Below are positions 41,601 to 52,355 of a DNA stretch of 64,000 nt, in pieces (within the stretch, counting starts at the first letter, position 1; every line of letters begins with the position of its first letter). Source of the stretch: Symsagittifera roscoffensis (Eukaryota > Xenacoelomorpha > Acoela > Convolutidae); contig NC_087062.1 in the NCBI RefSeq assembly GCF_963678635.1, positions 6,870,193-6,934,192 of the forward strand, read 5' to 3'. The notes beneath the pieces are model-generated. The model saw only the letters and a list, made by a program, of their open reading frames with translations, did not search any database and had not been told where the DNA came from. The position numbers and the translations under genes are program-made.

Positions 41601-43090
41601 TTAACGGATGCCAATCACAAGTGGTGCATTGTCATGAATAACGTTTATTATAGACTAAACTTGCCAAAACTTTGGAAAAATAACGCTTTACAGATGATAA
41701 AATAGTGTTTTGAGGTGCTTGTAAAGTTTTAATTTCGGCTTGAAGTCCCTTCGGCTTGTTGTCCTAGACCCCTTTACGGCGACTCGACTTTATTGTCTGT
41801 TTACTTTTTGATACGTAACCTTTGAAAAGAATGCTGATGGAATGCACCGTAAAAACACAAACAAAAATCATTGCGGAAATTTTGAAACTGGTTCGTCTCA
41901 GGAAAGCTAAAAATTTATACTCGAGAAAAAATATTTTGAAACTTTGAAACTAGAAAACAAAAAGAGAAATCCAGGGGCGGATCTAGGATTTTCTCGAGGG
42001 GGGCTGATTCTCTAAAAAACTTTGAACATTTTGTCGACTTTTTTTTTGGTCGATCATATTGATTTTCCGAGCTCTCCTAAAGCACTAAAAAGACTCTGCT
42101 TTGGCCAAAGGCGTTTTTAGGCACTTTTTGAAAAATTTTGACCAAAAAATCGTGTTTTTTCGGAGCGCGCTCCCCCCTCAAAATTAGTATATATTGGCGC
42201 CCAAGGCGCCTTTAGAAAAATTTTAGGGTCCGGTACCAAAAATGGATATCTCGAAATAGTACTAAGGGGGACCCCTTTGGGTCAGCAGGGGGTCGAATCC
42301 GTGAAAGAAAATGAACATGAACCCCCCCCCCCCGTATATCCGCCCCTGCAGAAATCAAAGAAAATTTTAAATTATTGCAGAATAAACTATCATGTTAAAT
42401 TTGACTTATAATGTGACGTTGATTGTTTTTTTTGTGAAATTGACTTAAGTTAGACAAAAGTCAAAAAACAAACCATCTAGGACTCCAATTAGTCTAATTT
42501 TGGAAAACGGAAGATTCAACCTAACAATTCTCCCCCTTTCAAGAAAGGGGGAGATTGTCAAGTAGATTAAATTAGTCGAATCTTCGACCAATCAGAATGC
42601 AGCAAAATCAGAATTCTCAATGCAAGCTATAGTGCTAATTTACTGTGTTTTTTATAGGGGTGGAGATTCTTTAGTAAATACCAGAAGGGGGTAGGGGTAC
42701 CATACGGATTTCGGTCTAAACAAAATTCAGGTCTCAAATTACTGATATATTCACCTTGTCTTTGTGGAGGGGCAACAAGCAAATTTTGGCACTTTTTTCA
42801 GGCGCCCATAAACTCATGTCCAAATTACTCTGACAGTTTTTTTCAACCATAGTTTCATTTCTTTTGAAGTCCGTCCACTGAAGCAAATCCAAAAGAGAAC
42901 TTTTCGCTACTTTGGTACGGTAAATAAAATCTTGTTTGGTTGATGCAACTTGGTATAAACTTAATAAAAATGTTTTTGAGTTTATCGTGAATACAATGAT
43001 GAATGAAAAAACAAACAGGATTTTCAGTGCCAGATTACGGCGCAACAGGCATTGCTTGATTCTCAAAAATTTCATGTTAGCTTTGTTCAT
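38288..43090 (-). CDS. FkbM-type methyltransferase, membrane-anchored, 4 exons, 348 aa
   Basis: Minus-strand gene: exons 42755-43090, 40951-41081, 40109-40340, 38288-38635. All introns are GT-AG, phases 0, 2, 0; 348 codons plus TAG. Seen: a short basic N-terminus (CLLRRN), one hydrophobic segment (about 20-36), then a lumenal-type stem, i.e. type II topology. The catalytic region starts near 113 with HVSGSINRTGQWE; the SAM-binding motif is FVDIGGHVG (145-153), motif II is FTFEP (167-171), and KIDCEGSE (258-265) is the conserved D-x-EG-x-E of the FkbM family. Known: the family transfers methyl groups from S-adenosylmethionine, in its founding member to a hydroxyl. The animal substrate is unknown; a Golgi sugar or lipid is a guess based on topology. 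Poly(A) signal at 38239-38244. Confidence 0.85.
38636..40108 (-). other. FkbM gene intron 3 (1473 bp)
   Basis: Half is the Tc1/mariner-like foldback at 38809-39540; about 39560-39680 resembles the hAT MITE interior. Confidence 0.7.
38809..39540. mobile_element. Tc1/mariner-like foldback element, 732 bp
   Basis: Ends CAGTGCTGATTTAAATTATC and its exact inverse, flanked on both sides by TA, the Tc1/mariner target. Each arm is more than 300 bp and the arms are nearly perfect inverted copies, so the same open frame appears on both strands. No transposase. Confidence 0.85.
40109..40340 (-). CDS. FkbM gene exon 3: motif II
   Basis: Residues 156-233, donor AAG|GTGAGC. Encodes VFTFEPTKETFNYL and YPVALMD, matching the FkbM segment between the cofactor loop and the D-x-EG motif. 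Confidence 0.87.
40341..40950 (-). other. FkbM gene intron 2 (610 bp)
   Basis: More than half is the foldback at 40499-40830. No exon. Confidence 0.7.
40499..40830. mobile_element. foldback element with CCCC-type ends, copy 3
   Basis: TGGGTCTTGTTAACTATTTC then CCCTCC on the left; GGGGGAAAAATAGTTAACAA then GATCC on the right. The inside holds a second hairpin (CTGCCACA/TGTGGCAG, 40739-40763). Largest of three related elements. Confidence 0.7.
40951..41081 (-). CDS. FkbM gene exon 2: SAM-binding motif
   Basis: Residues 113-155 plus two bases. Acceptor TTTGTAG, donor AG|GTACAC. Encodes WETFIQEPLF and AAFVDIGGHVGTF, the glycine-rich cofactor loop. Confidence 0.87.
41100..41191. repeat. foldback related to the intron 2 MITE of the kinase
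   Basis: ATTAACCAATCAAATTGAGA and TCTCGAGTCTAATTGGTTAA are inverted; the same pair forms the inner arms of the 6826-7022 element. Confidence 0.65.
41972..42348. mobile_element. hAT-like MITE, 377 bp
   Basis: Ends CAGGGGCGGAT and ATCCGCCCCTG are inverted repeats typical of hAT non-autonomous elements. Flanks GAGAAATC (41964-41971) and CAGAAATC (42349-42356) match at 7 of 8, as expected for an 8-bp hAT target duplication. Related degenerate sequence lies near 39560-39680 and 62620-63070. Confidence 0.8.
42534..42559. repeat. C-rich hairpin
   Basis: CTCCCCCTTTC and GAAAGGGGGAG face each other across a two-base loop, within a wider imperfect inverted repeat around GAAGATTC and GAATCTTC. Confidence 0.8.
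42755..43090 (-). CDS. FkbM gene exon 1: anchor and stem
   Basis: Residues 1-112, ATG at 43090, donor AAG|GTGAAT. Hydrophobic helix LALKILFVFSFIIVFTI (20-36) preceded by Arg/Lys residues. A second ATG at codon 6 would still leave the anchor intact. Confidence 0.82.
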
Positions 43091-43977
43091 AAAGCAGAGA
43101 AATATAAAGCTATAAACTACAAGTAAAAAAAGCTTTAAAAGTTTTTAATACCGATTTGTTGGTAACTTGATTACAGATACGACAAAAATTGCTTTGATTT
43201 TTGATTGTCAATTTTTAGTTAATCATGCAATGTTATATTACACAACCAGCTGAATTGTTCTTAAATATCAAAACTGCATATTTGAATCTGTGCAAAAAGA
43301 TAATTAAACAGACAAAAGCTATGAAAATTGAGATATTTTTCACTCGCAAAAATGCAACAGCCGCTTTTGTTGCTTTTAATCTCTACCAGACACCAGATTA
43401 ACATTGACAAAAAAAAACGTTTTCAATTTAACTGCCATACAAAGGCTTAACATCATTATGAAGAATGATTAATTATTTTAAATCCAGAGGAGTGTACAGG
43501 ATTTTTTGATGGACGCGGTTTTTTGCGAACAGTTTTTGTCCATTTTTTTTGTTAACTTTTTAAAACTTAGAATTCAATTAAAACCCCTTATTTTATTTAG
43601 AGCTCTGTTTTTTATGAATAATAGTGATTGAATATCATTATACATCATGGGGCAACAAACTTAAAAGATATCTATGAGCTTTTAGAAAAAATTGATTGCG
43701 CCTTCGTTACGGAGACCAAACTGTGCTTTTTGTGAATTTTAGGCGTATTTCGCAACAAGGACGCTCCCTTTGTTATTCTTTTGTTATTGCCTTTCATTTG
43801 CAATAATTCTAACAAAATTTTAACAGGCTTAAAGACTTGCATCTGGAATCCAGGAACATGAAGGCATAAAAAATTTTTTCGCCCATCCAGTGCACAGTTT
43901 GGCCTCGTAATGTTAAAGTTGCTCAAAATTTATTGTATTTGAGACTTTTTTTTGGCCCTAAAAGACAAAAAAGAATA
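43091..43977. other. intergenic region between the FkbM gene and the BEL element
   Basis: About 890 bp. The FkbM promoter should be here, but I see no clear TATA box. Two short minus-strand frames are not convincing. Confidence 0.4.
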
Positions 43978-43982
43978 GACAC
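43978..43982 (+). repeat. BEL element target-site duplication, left
   Basis: GACAC immediately before the 5' LTR; repeated at 59326-59330. Confidence 0.85.
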
Positions 43983-44484
43983 TGTTGCAGCGCAAATATA
44001 AAACAATAGTATAAATGCATATAAAACTGAACCAAAATATAAATGCATATAGGGACAGCAGCCAAGTGTATACATGGTGCATCCCGGCGGGTTCGGCGCC
44101 GGTTCGAATCGCGACTAGGTCATTTCCTTTCTAGAACTCGAATATGCACCGAACTTGATGTGATGCTCCGTAACCAGGTTCGATCCCCCCAAAACCTATT
44201 TTAACCGTCTTTTCGCTCTAATTTGGTTCAGCCTTGATTAAGGCTGACCTTTAAAAAGAGCAATTTGTCTCAAGGACAAATACTGGCCATTTTTGCAGCT
44301 TGATTTGAGTTATGCAGTTTTTTGTGGCCGATGTTACCGATGTTAACAATAAAAAAGTTTGTTAAAAATATCATTCTTAGCGATAAATTGAGTATCATTG
44401 TTACCGAGTTATTTTGCCAATAAAATGCTCGAATTAAATTGTTTGAAACGCGGTTTTTACAATCCGTGGAGATTTAGGCGCACA
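43983..44484 (+). repeat. BEL 5' LTR
   Basis: Starts TGTTGCAGCGC and ends GCGCACA. Contains a tRNA-like segment (44052-44120) with box B GGTTCGAATCG at 44101-44111 and a second box B-like GGTTCGATCCC at 44177-44187. Confidence 0.9.
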
Positions 44485-44487
44485 TTT

Positions 44488-44505
44488 TGGCGCCCCACAA
44501 GGGAC
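44488..44505 (+). other. primer-binding site
   Basis: TGGCGCCCCACAAGGGAC, three bases after the LTR. It begins with TGG, complementary to the CCA of a tRNA 3' end. I cannot name the tRNA. Confidence 0.65.
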
Positions 44506-45652
44506 ACGAGGCATCAGTGAGTAGCTACAACGTCTACGTCTACAACAAACAACTGCAACCGAATTTGACGACCAGATGAAATCACTTACCTCGAAAGGAT
44601 AGCTTGTTTATCCCTACTCATTTCAACGCTCCTCTCCCTTTATTATTTGTCAGTTGGCGCTGTTTTGGTGAGTTTGTGCTACATAACTTAAACAGTGCCA
44701 GTGCCAGTTGTACGAAAAGCCGGTTGGACGATATCAAACCTCAGTTTCTTTTTTCCCACTTGCAAAAGAAGTAAAGTTTGTTAATTTTTAAGCACGAACT
44801 GTCATCGAATATCGACAACAGTTTAACAGACTTACAGGAAAAAGACAAACCCGAATACTCGAAACGTAATTTGCAGTGAAAACGAGCTTTGCTTGCGTAG
44901 CAAACAATACGAGTTCAAATTCGAAGTCAACCCACAAATTACTACACCAAACCAACTTACGATAGAAAATAACCTTGTTAAATTGTTGGCATCTCTTAAC
45001 TGTTATTCACAGAATCCGTAGCTGGGGAGAATCTTCAGGCGTGTAAGCCCGACCGACCCGATTCTATCTCAATTAGCAGATATTCTATAGTGCAGAAAGA
45101 TGAAGGACAGATGGAAGACTTCTTAAAACAGGTATTCTGACTGTCGATTGTCGAGTGCCCTGTCAATTACAGACTTTTTGTGTAAGTTGGAGAAGTGATT
45201 GCCGAACAATTTCTCTGCGACTGACCGAAAGTCTGACAACCCGAAACCGGTGACCGCCCAATCTCCAAAACAGTAAGACTATTCTAATTTCTACAAACTT
45301 GCAATAAAATTACGTACGATGTGTTAATGTCTTATTGTGTATCCCAACTCAAAGCAAGCTACAAGTGGTAATTTTCCCGATACCACAAATTTTTGGGTAA
45401 TTGTGAACGGATTGAAAATCCAGAAAAACGGAACATAGACAAAAGGTACTGGACTAGTTTTTTGGATTGGTTTACGACTCGAACCTGCTGACCAAAATTT
45501 TCCGAAAAATTTTGGGAAAAAGTAAAAAATTGCAAAAATTTTTCAAAACGTCCCCATAATTCTGCGAAACTGTGCGGTAAGATGGCACCAACCTTATGTT
45601 AAGTTGTCTGGTAGCAAAATATCAGGCATATTAAGTTGAGTTGTTTCATCCT
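44506..45652 (+). other. BEL leader outside the duplication
   Basis: No long frame. Toward the end, the phrase TTTCATCCTCAGGTTT with GCGTTGTTGGA and ACATTGG/CCATTGG patches is present twice (about 45640-45714 and 45830-45914); the duplication breakpoint lies in the first. Confidence 0.6.
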
Positions 45653-45957
45653 CAGGTTTTTTCCGCGTGTGTTGTTGGAACTTAACCAATTTGCCTGATC
45701 CCCCACCCACATTGGTGAAACTGAAAGCCAGTACGCTTCAAGTAAATCTAAGCCGTTTCAGCCCGTCCGATTATTGACTTCGTTGCGCGACACTAATGTT
45801 AAGTGGTCAAGTAAGGTGATATTAAGTGAGTTAAGTTGAATTCTTTCATCCTCAGGTTTACTCCGTGTGCGTTGTTGGAGTTCAACCGACCTACTTAATT
45901 TCCCCACCCCATTGGTACTTTAGCGTAACGTAGCCGTCGCATAAGTCTCTTGAGTGT

Positions 45958-46594
45958 ATGGTACTCATTCTAGGAGCTAGTTCCTTGGATCACGCGCTCC
46001 GTATACTATCCGCACCGTCTCAAAAAAGCGTGAAAAAGACTTGTTTCACAAAGCCCGGTTTAAGCTTTAACTTTAACGCCAGGGACTCGCAGAAAACTAT
46101 CCAATACTATCTGCACCACTTTTTGTCGAATCGGAAAAATCTAGTTATTTGGCACGACGCCATAAATAACTCCATTAGTAAGCACCGCAGTAACAACAAC
46201 CGTAGTTTGAGTACTGGCCAACTTAAGAGCCTTCTTTTGAGATACAAGGAGAATATTACCGCTATTGTATACTGTCGTTGCACAGGTACGGACAATATAG
46301 AAAAAGAGTTGTAAAAGACTGGTATTCTCGTTCTTAACATAGTTGAGGATTTTATCTCAAAAGCAAAAGGCCAAAGACCAAACACTTATCGAAAAGTATA
46401 AAGAGCTGCACCAGCCCGGTTCCTTTGAGTTGAAGACTCTGTTGTTACTTAGACGATACAGTGCTGAATTAAGTACACTGAAAGCTAAGAAGAAGCGGAA
46501 CCGTTTGTCGCCTAAAAATCGTAGAGCGATTCACAACAGATCTAAAGCATTAAAACTTCAAGTTACTCCCCCTTGTAAGTTATTGATGTATTAG
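45958..46594 (+). pseudogene. BEL leader frames, unit A (118 and 83 codons)
   Basis: Two short frames in different phases ahead of gag: 45958-46314 and 46343-46594. The second is Lys/Arg-rich (KAKKKRNRLSPKNRR). No family recognised. They may be remnants of the gag N-terminus or a small upstream protein; the frame change between them suggests decay. Confidence 0.45.
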
Positions 46595-46600
46595 AGTGTT

Positions 46601-47878
46601 TTGTGGATTTACTTGAGTGAAAATAAAGTATTTTCTGAGAGTAGTTTATTTCTGAAATTATCAAGCATGGAAGTTAAGTTTCAGAAGAAAATTAAGAAGT
46701 TGTTTGAGAAACGTAGCAATCTCGAAAACGAACTTTATAAATGCCATGAAATAATTTTAGAATACATAGAGAGTCAGAGTCGTTGCTCAAAAATTGATAC
46801 CTATATAGAAAAATGTAGGAACATTATAGAACAAGCGGTCGAGATAAATAATGAGTTGATTGATATGGCTGCAAAAAGTGCTAATCTCTACGAATTGATA
46901 CCGGCACAGGATATGTGGCTTCATAAGTTGACTCAAAGCAACGATAAAGTTTCACAGGAAGCTATCACATATAAAACAAGTTTTGAGGCAGTAACAGAGC
47001 CGGACAGCATAAATAGCAGCTCAAAAGTTTCTCATCATTCTGAAAAAAGTGAAAAACCCCAGTCGCATAAAACAGATACCCGCTCTAAGGTGTCACACCG
47101 AAGCAGCCGACATCATCAATCGGGTTCTCAGAAATCTAGTCGTTATACCGCCGCTCCGTCTTAGAAAAAACGCGACTTAATGATTTTAAAGAAACAACAA
47201 GAGGAACTTGAGAGGCAGGCAAAGGTATCATTAAGACTGAAAGAGCAGCAAAACAAGATGAAACAATATGTTTTAGAACAACAAAGCAGTTTAGAGTTGG
47301 AAGAATTGGCTGAAGAACACAGGAAAAAACTGGCAGAAATTGAGTTGAAAGGGCTTGAGTTAGAAGATGAGTTGTCGGAAATCAGCGAGAATGCTGAGGA
47401 AAGTGGTTTAACTCGAATCTCTCCACAACTAACAATAGACGAAAAAGATCGTACGCGTCACTGGGTCGAATCCGTCGACCACAATCAACCTGATGCTGTT
47501 GTAGTTCCCAATCAAGAGCAGCACGTTCGTTCAACAGCTCCTGAGGCAACTTATCCTGCATCAACAAATTACTTGGTCTCATCAAGTTTTACAGGAGTGA
47601 TTAATGGCCAGGCAGCTTCTAGTGATCCGGGATTGTATTACAGTAACCACATTCAGGGACAACAACATAATTTGTCGAATTTGGTCCGATCGCAGGTTTC
47701 CGTTAACAATCCAGTAGGGTTACAGCAGGTCATTCAACCTGTTTCTAATAATTTGCCTCCGCAAACTTTTCTGTCCACTCATCCGGTGCTAGGCAATCCA
47801 AACACAGGTTCAGTAGTCCCGGTAACTTCTGAAATTATTTTGCTCCACCAACATCTGCAGAAGTTCCTTCTGATGTAG
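46601..47878 (+). pseudogene. BEL gag N-terminal region, unit A
   Basis: Two frames in the same phase split by one TAG (47162-47164). The first has a helical domain (MEVKFQKKIKKLFEKRSNLE onward) and a Ser/His-rich end; the second opens with a coiled coil rich in Gln, Glu and Lys (EELERQAKVSLRLKEQQNK) and becomes Ser/Pro/Gln-rich. This layout fits the N-terminal gag of BEL elements. A frameshift follows at about 47875. Confidence 0.7.
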
Positions 47879-47988
47879 CACCGTTTGTTCCTGCATCAAC
47901 AGCGATTAATCAGGTTTCTTTAAGTCATCAAACTACAGGATCAGTAGTAGCTGGCTACCAAGCACCTGTAATCCCATCACAACAACAT

Positions 47989-49518
47989 ATGGGTGTTCCC
48001 GTTAGTAGTTATAACTTTTCAAGTGACCACTATAATTCGTATAGTAATTTGTGGAGACCAGCTGTTGCTGCCCCTTTAATGTCAGCTCAACAACACTACG
48101 TTTCTTCGACAACTGTTTTTTCCACAGTAACTCCGATTGTTCCTACGAATAATTTCGTTCCTTATACAAGTGGAGGGATTGTGTTCTTTACACAGCCTGA
48201 AATTTCTTCACATGCTAATCAACCGTTCGTTCCTGATTGTCACGGTAACTCTTCGAGTTACACAGAGCCAACTCCCGGTAATTCACCTGGTACAGACGTC
48301 GAGCGTCCACTTTCGACACGAGAGTTGGTTAATATATTCATGCACAGCCGAAAAGATCACCTCCCTGAGTGGAAGCTCACCCAGTTCGATGGCAACCCAC
48401 TTAATTGGCATGAGTGGTTTGGGCAGTTCATATCGACGGTCGATTCAGCGATACTCAGTGACGATGAAAAGCTTACCTATCTAAAAACGCTCGTAGTGGG
48501 TAAAGCAAAATCCGCAATCGCTGAGTATAGCTATAGCGGAGTACTATATAAAGACGCATTAGCAACTCTTCAAAGAAAGTTCGGGCAGCCGCACGCTGTA
48601 GTAGGGGCTCATCTAGATAAGTTGGGCAAATTTCCGCCGCTGAAAATGCATAACTCGGAAAATGTAATTGGATTTGCCTCTGCAATTTCTGGACTTGTTG
48701 CCGTATTCAAGTCTCTGTCTTTTAACGACGACCTGAAAAGTGTTAACTTACTGAATCAGGCTGTGAGTAAGCTTCCCCCGAACCTTAAGGAGGCATGGTC
48801 GATGCAAACCGTAAGACGCCAATGGCATAGACCAACTCTGCTAGATTTCAACGAATGGCTTAAAGAAAAGGCGGAGGGTCATGGGAGGCTAAAAACGATC
48901 AATTCTAAGGGTAAGTGTGAAGAACCAGTTAAGCAAAAAGTGGGTACGAAAGTGTTTGCTAGTAACGCAAATGTAAGTAATAAGACTAAGGAAAAACCAA
49001 AGTACCCTCCATGTTCTGTATGTAAAGGTCAACACGCTCTTTGGAATTGCGCCGTATTCAAACAGAAAAACGCTACGCAGCGAGCGAAACATGTAGCCGA
49101 TCAAAAACTTTGCTTTGCGTGTTTACAGAGCAATCAATGTTTTCGTAATTGTAGCACGGCCAGAAAGTGCCCCAAGCCAAATTGTGAAAGCACGCACAAC
49201 GTACTCTTACATGGAGCGGAGAAAATTTTTCCTCCTAAGGATGCTAAAAGTTCCCCGGCGTCAGGTAACGCAAACACTAAACATGTATCGACTAACGTTG
49301 CCGTCGGCGATATTCATAGCCAGAAGTCAACTAAAGGCCTCCTGCCAGTTGCATCACTCGCCATCTCTTCGGATGCGACGATTACTAATGCCCTAGCTCT
49401 TTGCGATAGTGCTTCTACGCACTCATGGGTATCCACCGATCTCGTAAAACGCCTCCATTTGGTTGGCATTCCCGTTAACCTCACCATAAATGGATTCAAT
49501 TCCACGAGCTTGATGTAA
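47989..49518 (+). pseudogene. BEL gag capsid, zinc knuckles and protease, unit A
   Basis: 509-codon frame. Residues about 115-310 hold the DUF1759-type gag region (LPEWKLTQFDGNPLNWHEWF). Cysteine knuckles follow (CSVCKGQHALWNC, then CFACLQSNQCFRNC). Near the end ALCDSASTHSWV is the aspartic protease active site of peptidase family A17. The frame ends at TAA before the protease is complete. Confidence 0.85.
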
Positions 49519-49561
49519 AATCATCAAGTAAGTTTTCAAGTTTCCGCCGAAACGAAAAATA

Positions 49562-50419
49562 GTGAATTTTCGTTTTCTTTTCGAGCTTATGTTAAGGGTC
49601 ATATTCGCATTGGATCGGATAGCAAGTTTTCCTGAATTACAGGAAAAATACCCGCAGTTGGCTCCAATCAAACCTATACATTTTAAGTATGAGGACGTCG
49701 AAATAAATAATGGACAGGATTTCTATCATGCCATAAGACCCGATGAGTACATGTCTCTTGTGGACCAAATTAAGACTTGGTATGAGTTGGAGTCATTTGA
49801 AGCCTTCAAGCAGGTAGATGCCCGTTCCGCCGCCGACAAACGCGCTTTGTCCATTTTGAAAAATGACACTTTTCACGATAGTGAGAGGTACGTTGTACCA
49901 ATGCTTTGGAACGATAAGGAAAGTACTTTACCGAATAACTATTTTTCCTCCTTAGCTCAATTAAAGTCCTTGGAAAAGAGGCCAGATAAGGATCCGTCGC
50001 TCCGTGAAAAATGCGCCGAAACAGTTAGAGAAGATATACAAAAAGGATATGTCATAACCGTTAAGGCACACAATCCCAAATCACGAGCCGATCGTGAGTG
50101 GTATCTCCCGCATCACCCGGTGTTGAACCCGAATAAACCCGGTAAGGTGCGCCGAGTCCTCAATGGGGCATCGAAGTGTCATGGAGCTTCCTTGAACAAA
50201 TCTCTGTTGGTTGGCCGGGATCTCCTTCAAAACCTCATTTTTGTACTTTTAAGATTCCGTCAGTATAAATACGCCGTTTCAGCTGACATTGAAGGGATGT
50301 TGTTAAAGGTTGGAGTCCGTGAAGAAAATCAACCTTCTCTTCGTTTTTTTGTGGCAGGAGGACCCCACATCAAGTGTGGTAGTTCACCAATAAACGCGTC
50401 ACATTTTTGCTGCTCGTGA
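49562..50419 (+). pseudogene. BEL reverse transcriptase N-terminal part, unit A
   Basis: 285-codon frame. LPHHPVLNPNKPGKVRRVLN and AVSADIEGM (first catalytic Asp) are typical of Pao-type reverse transcriptases. The frame leaves the RT register after a run of T near 50347 and ends at 50419. Further along, the YMDD box (about 50513-50524) is followed at once by a TAA. Confidence 0.88.
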
Positions 50420-50558
50420 CTCGCCGACTTGTGCGAATTTTGATTTGCAGAAGACTGCATCGGATAATCAAGCTGAGTACCCCGAAGCTGCTTTGGCTGT
50501 TGTCCACAAATTTTATATGGATGATTAACTGGATTCTTTTCAAAACAGGGATGACGCC

Positions 50559-50927
50559 TTGAAATTAGGTAGAGATTTAATCTCGTTGCTTAAACTAGAG
50601 GGATTTCGTCTGACAAAATTTGTCAGCAACATGCCGGACGTAACAACCGCTCTTGATCCGGACAACCGTGAGTCCAATTCCTCTGTTAAAGATGTTTGTG
50701 CGAGTCCAGACCAGTCGTCGCATGTTCCCGGTCTTAAGTGGGATCACGTAAAAGATACCATTGTCGTTAGTAGAGGGGTTGATCATCCACTAGGCAAAGC
50801 AATCACTCAGCGTACCGTGTTGAGTTTTGTTTACTCTGTTTTCGATCCAATTGGGTTAGTGGCTCCGTATACCGTGATCCGTATTAAAAGATATCTGGCG
50901 AATCTGGCGTCAAAAATGGGACGATGA
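50559..50927 (+). pseudogene. BEL reverse transcriptase C-terminal part, unit A
   Basis: 122-codon frame with FVYSVFDPIGLVAPYTV, the conserved BEL segment between RT and RNase H (DPLGLxxP). Separated from the next domain by a frameshift near 50900. Confidence 0.82.
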
Positions 50928-50979
50928 TCTGCCAGAGGAAATCAAAAAGCAATTCCTTGAGTGGCACTCAGGTCTTCAT

Positions 50980-51327
50980 TTGCTAGGTTCGCTGACAATA
51001 CATCGCAGCTATTTCACTGAACCTTTCGACCGAATAGAACTTCACATGTTCGGTGATAATTCGCAGGATGTTTTCGGTGCCGTCGCTTTCCTTCGTGCGC
51101 GACTTGTTAGCTCCCATCAGACCAAATTAGCCTTTGTGTTTGGCAAAGCCCGCGTCGCGCCTATGAAAGCGCTTTCTATTCCAAAGTTAGAGCTTCAAGC
51201 GGCTCTTCTTGCAACCCGCTTAAAAGAAGAAATTTTGAAAGGTCTCACTTTCAAAGTTACGGATATTTTCATGTGGACAGATAGTACCACTGTTCTCCAG
51301 TGGCTTCACTCCCGTTTTTGTTGTTAA
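50980..51327 (+). pseudogene. BEL RNase H, unit A
   Basis: 115-codon frame: LHMFGDNSQDVFGAVAFLR, KLELQAALLA and WTDSTTVLQWL are the three RNase H blocks with their acidic residues. A frameshift breaks the end; shortly after, unit A stops at the NPAD motif. Confidence 0.82.
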
Positions 51328-51404
51328 TCGCACTGGTGAGATTCTGGAGTCTACCACCACTTATCAGTGGCATTAAATACTTAGCGGTGATAACCCAGCT
51401 GATA

Positions 51405-51407
51405 ACC
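51405..51407 (+). other. junction between the tandem units
   Basis: Three bases (ACC) belong to neither edge of the duplicated block. GATAACCC also occurs about 14 bp upstream, so the filler may be templated. Confidence 0.7.
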
Positions 51408-51712
51408 CAGGTTTTTTCCGCGTGTGTTGTTGGAACTTAACCAATTTGCCTGATCCCCCACCCACATTGGTGAAACTGAAAGCCAGTACGCTTCAAGTAA
51501 ATCTAAGCCGTTTCAGCCCGTCCGATTATTGACTTCGTTGCGCGACACTAATGTTAAGTGGTCAAGTAAGGTGATATTAAGTGAGTTAAGTTGAATTCTT
51601 TCATCCTCAGGTTTACTCCGTGTGCGTTGTTGGAGTTCAACCGACCTACTTAATTTCCCCACCCCATTGGTACTTTAGCGTAACGTAGCCGTCGCATAAG
51701 TCTCTTGAGTGT

Positions 51713-52349
51713 ATGGTACTCATTCTAGGAGCTAGTTCCTTGGATCACGCGCTCCGTATACTATCCGCACCGTCTCAAAAAAGCGTGAAAAAGACTTGTT
51801 TCACAAAGCCCGGTTTAAGCTTTAACTTTAACGCCAGGGACTCGCAGAAAACTATCCAATACTATCTGCACCACTTTTTGTCGAATCGGAAAAATCTAGT
51901 TATTTGGCACGACGCCATAAATAACTCCATTAGTAAGCACCGCAGTAACAACAACCGTAGTTTGAGTACTGGCCAACTTAAGAGCCTTCTTTTGAGATAC
52001 AAGGAGAATATTACCGCTATTGTATACTGTCGTTGCACAGGTACGGACAATATAGAAAAAGAGTTGTAAAAGACTGGTATTCTCGTTCTTAACATAGTTG
52101 AGGATTTTATCTCAAAAGCAAAAGGCCAAAGACCAAACACTTATCGAAAAGTATAAAGAGCTGCACCAGCCCGGTTCCTTTGAGTTGAAGACTCTGTTGT
52201 TACTTAGACGATACAGTGCTGAATTAAGTACACTGAAAGCTAAGAAGAAGCGGAACCGTTTGTCGCCTAAAAATCGTAGAGCGATTCACAACAGATCTAA
52301 AGCATTAAAACTTCAAGTTACTCCCCCTTGTAAGTTATTGATGTATTAG
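51713..52349 (+). pseudogene. BEL leader frames, unit B
   Basis: Identical in translation to the unit A frames at 45958-46594, including the change of phase between the two frames. Confidence 0.45.
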
Positions 52350-52355
52350 AGTGTT

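Larger units (their letters stand above)
41082..42754 (-). other. FkbM gene intron 1 (1673 bp)
   Basis: Contains a small hairpin element 18 bp from exon 2 (41100-41191), a hAT-like MITE (41972-42348) and a C-rich hairpin (42534-42559). No exon. Confidence 0.7.
45653..51404 (+). repeat. BEL internal tandem unit A (5752 bp)
   Basis: Matches 51408-57159 at a constant offset of 5755 bp. I found seven substitutions (for example at 48378, 48392, near 49100 and at 49637) and no length change. The left edge is within the leader, the right edge just after the NPAD motif downstream of RNase H. Confidence 0.95.

Noticed and set aside
46107-46385. minus-strand frames in the BEL element, repeated at +5755
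   Set aside because: Antisense shadows of the leader and gag frames.
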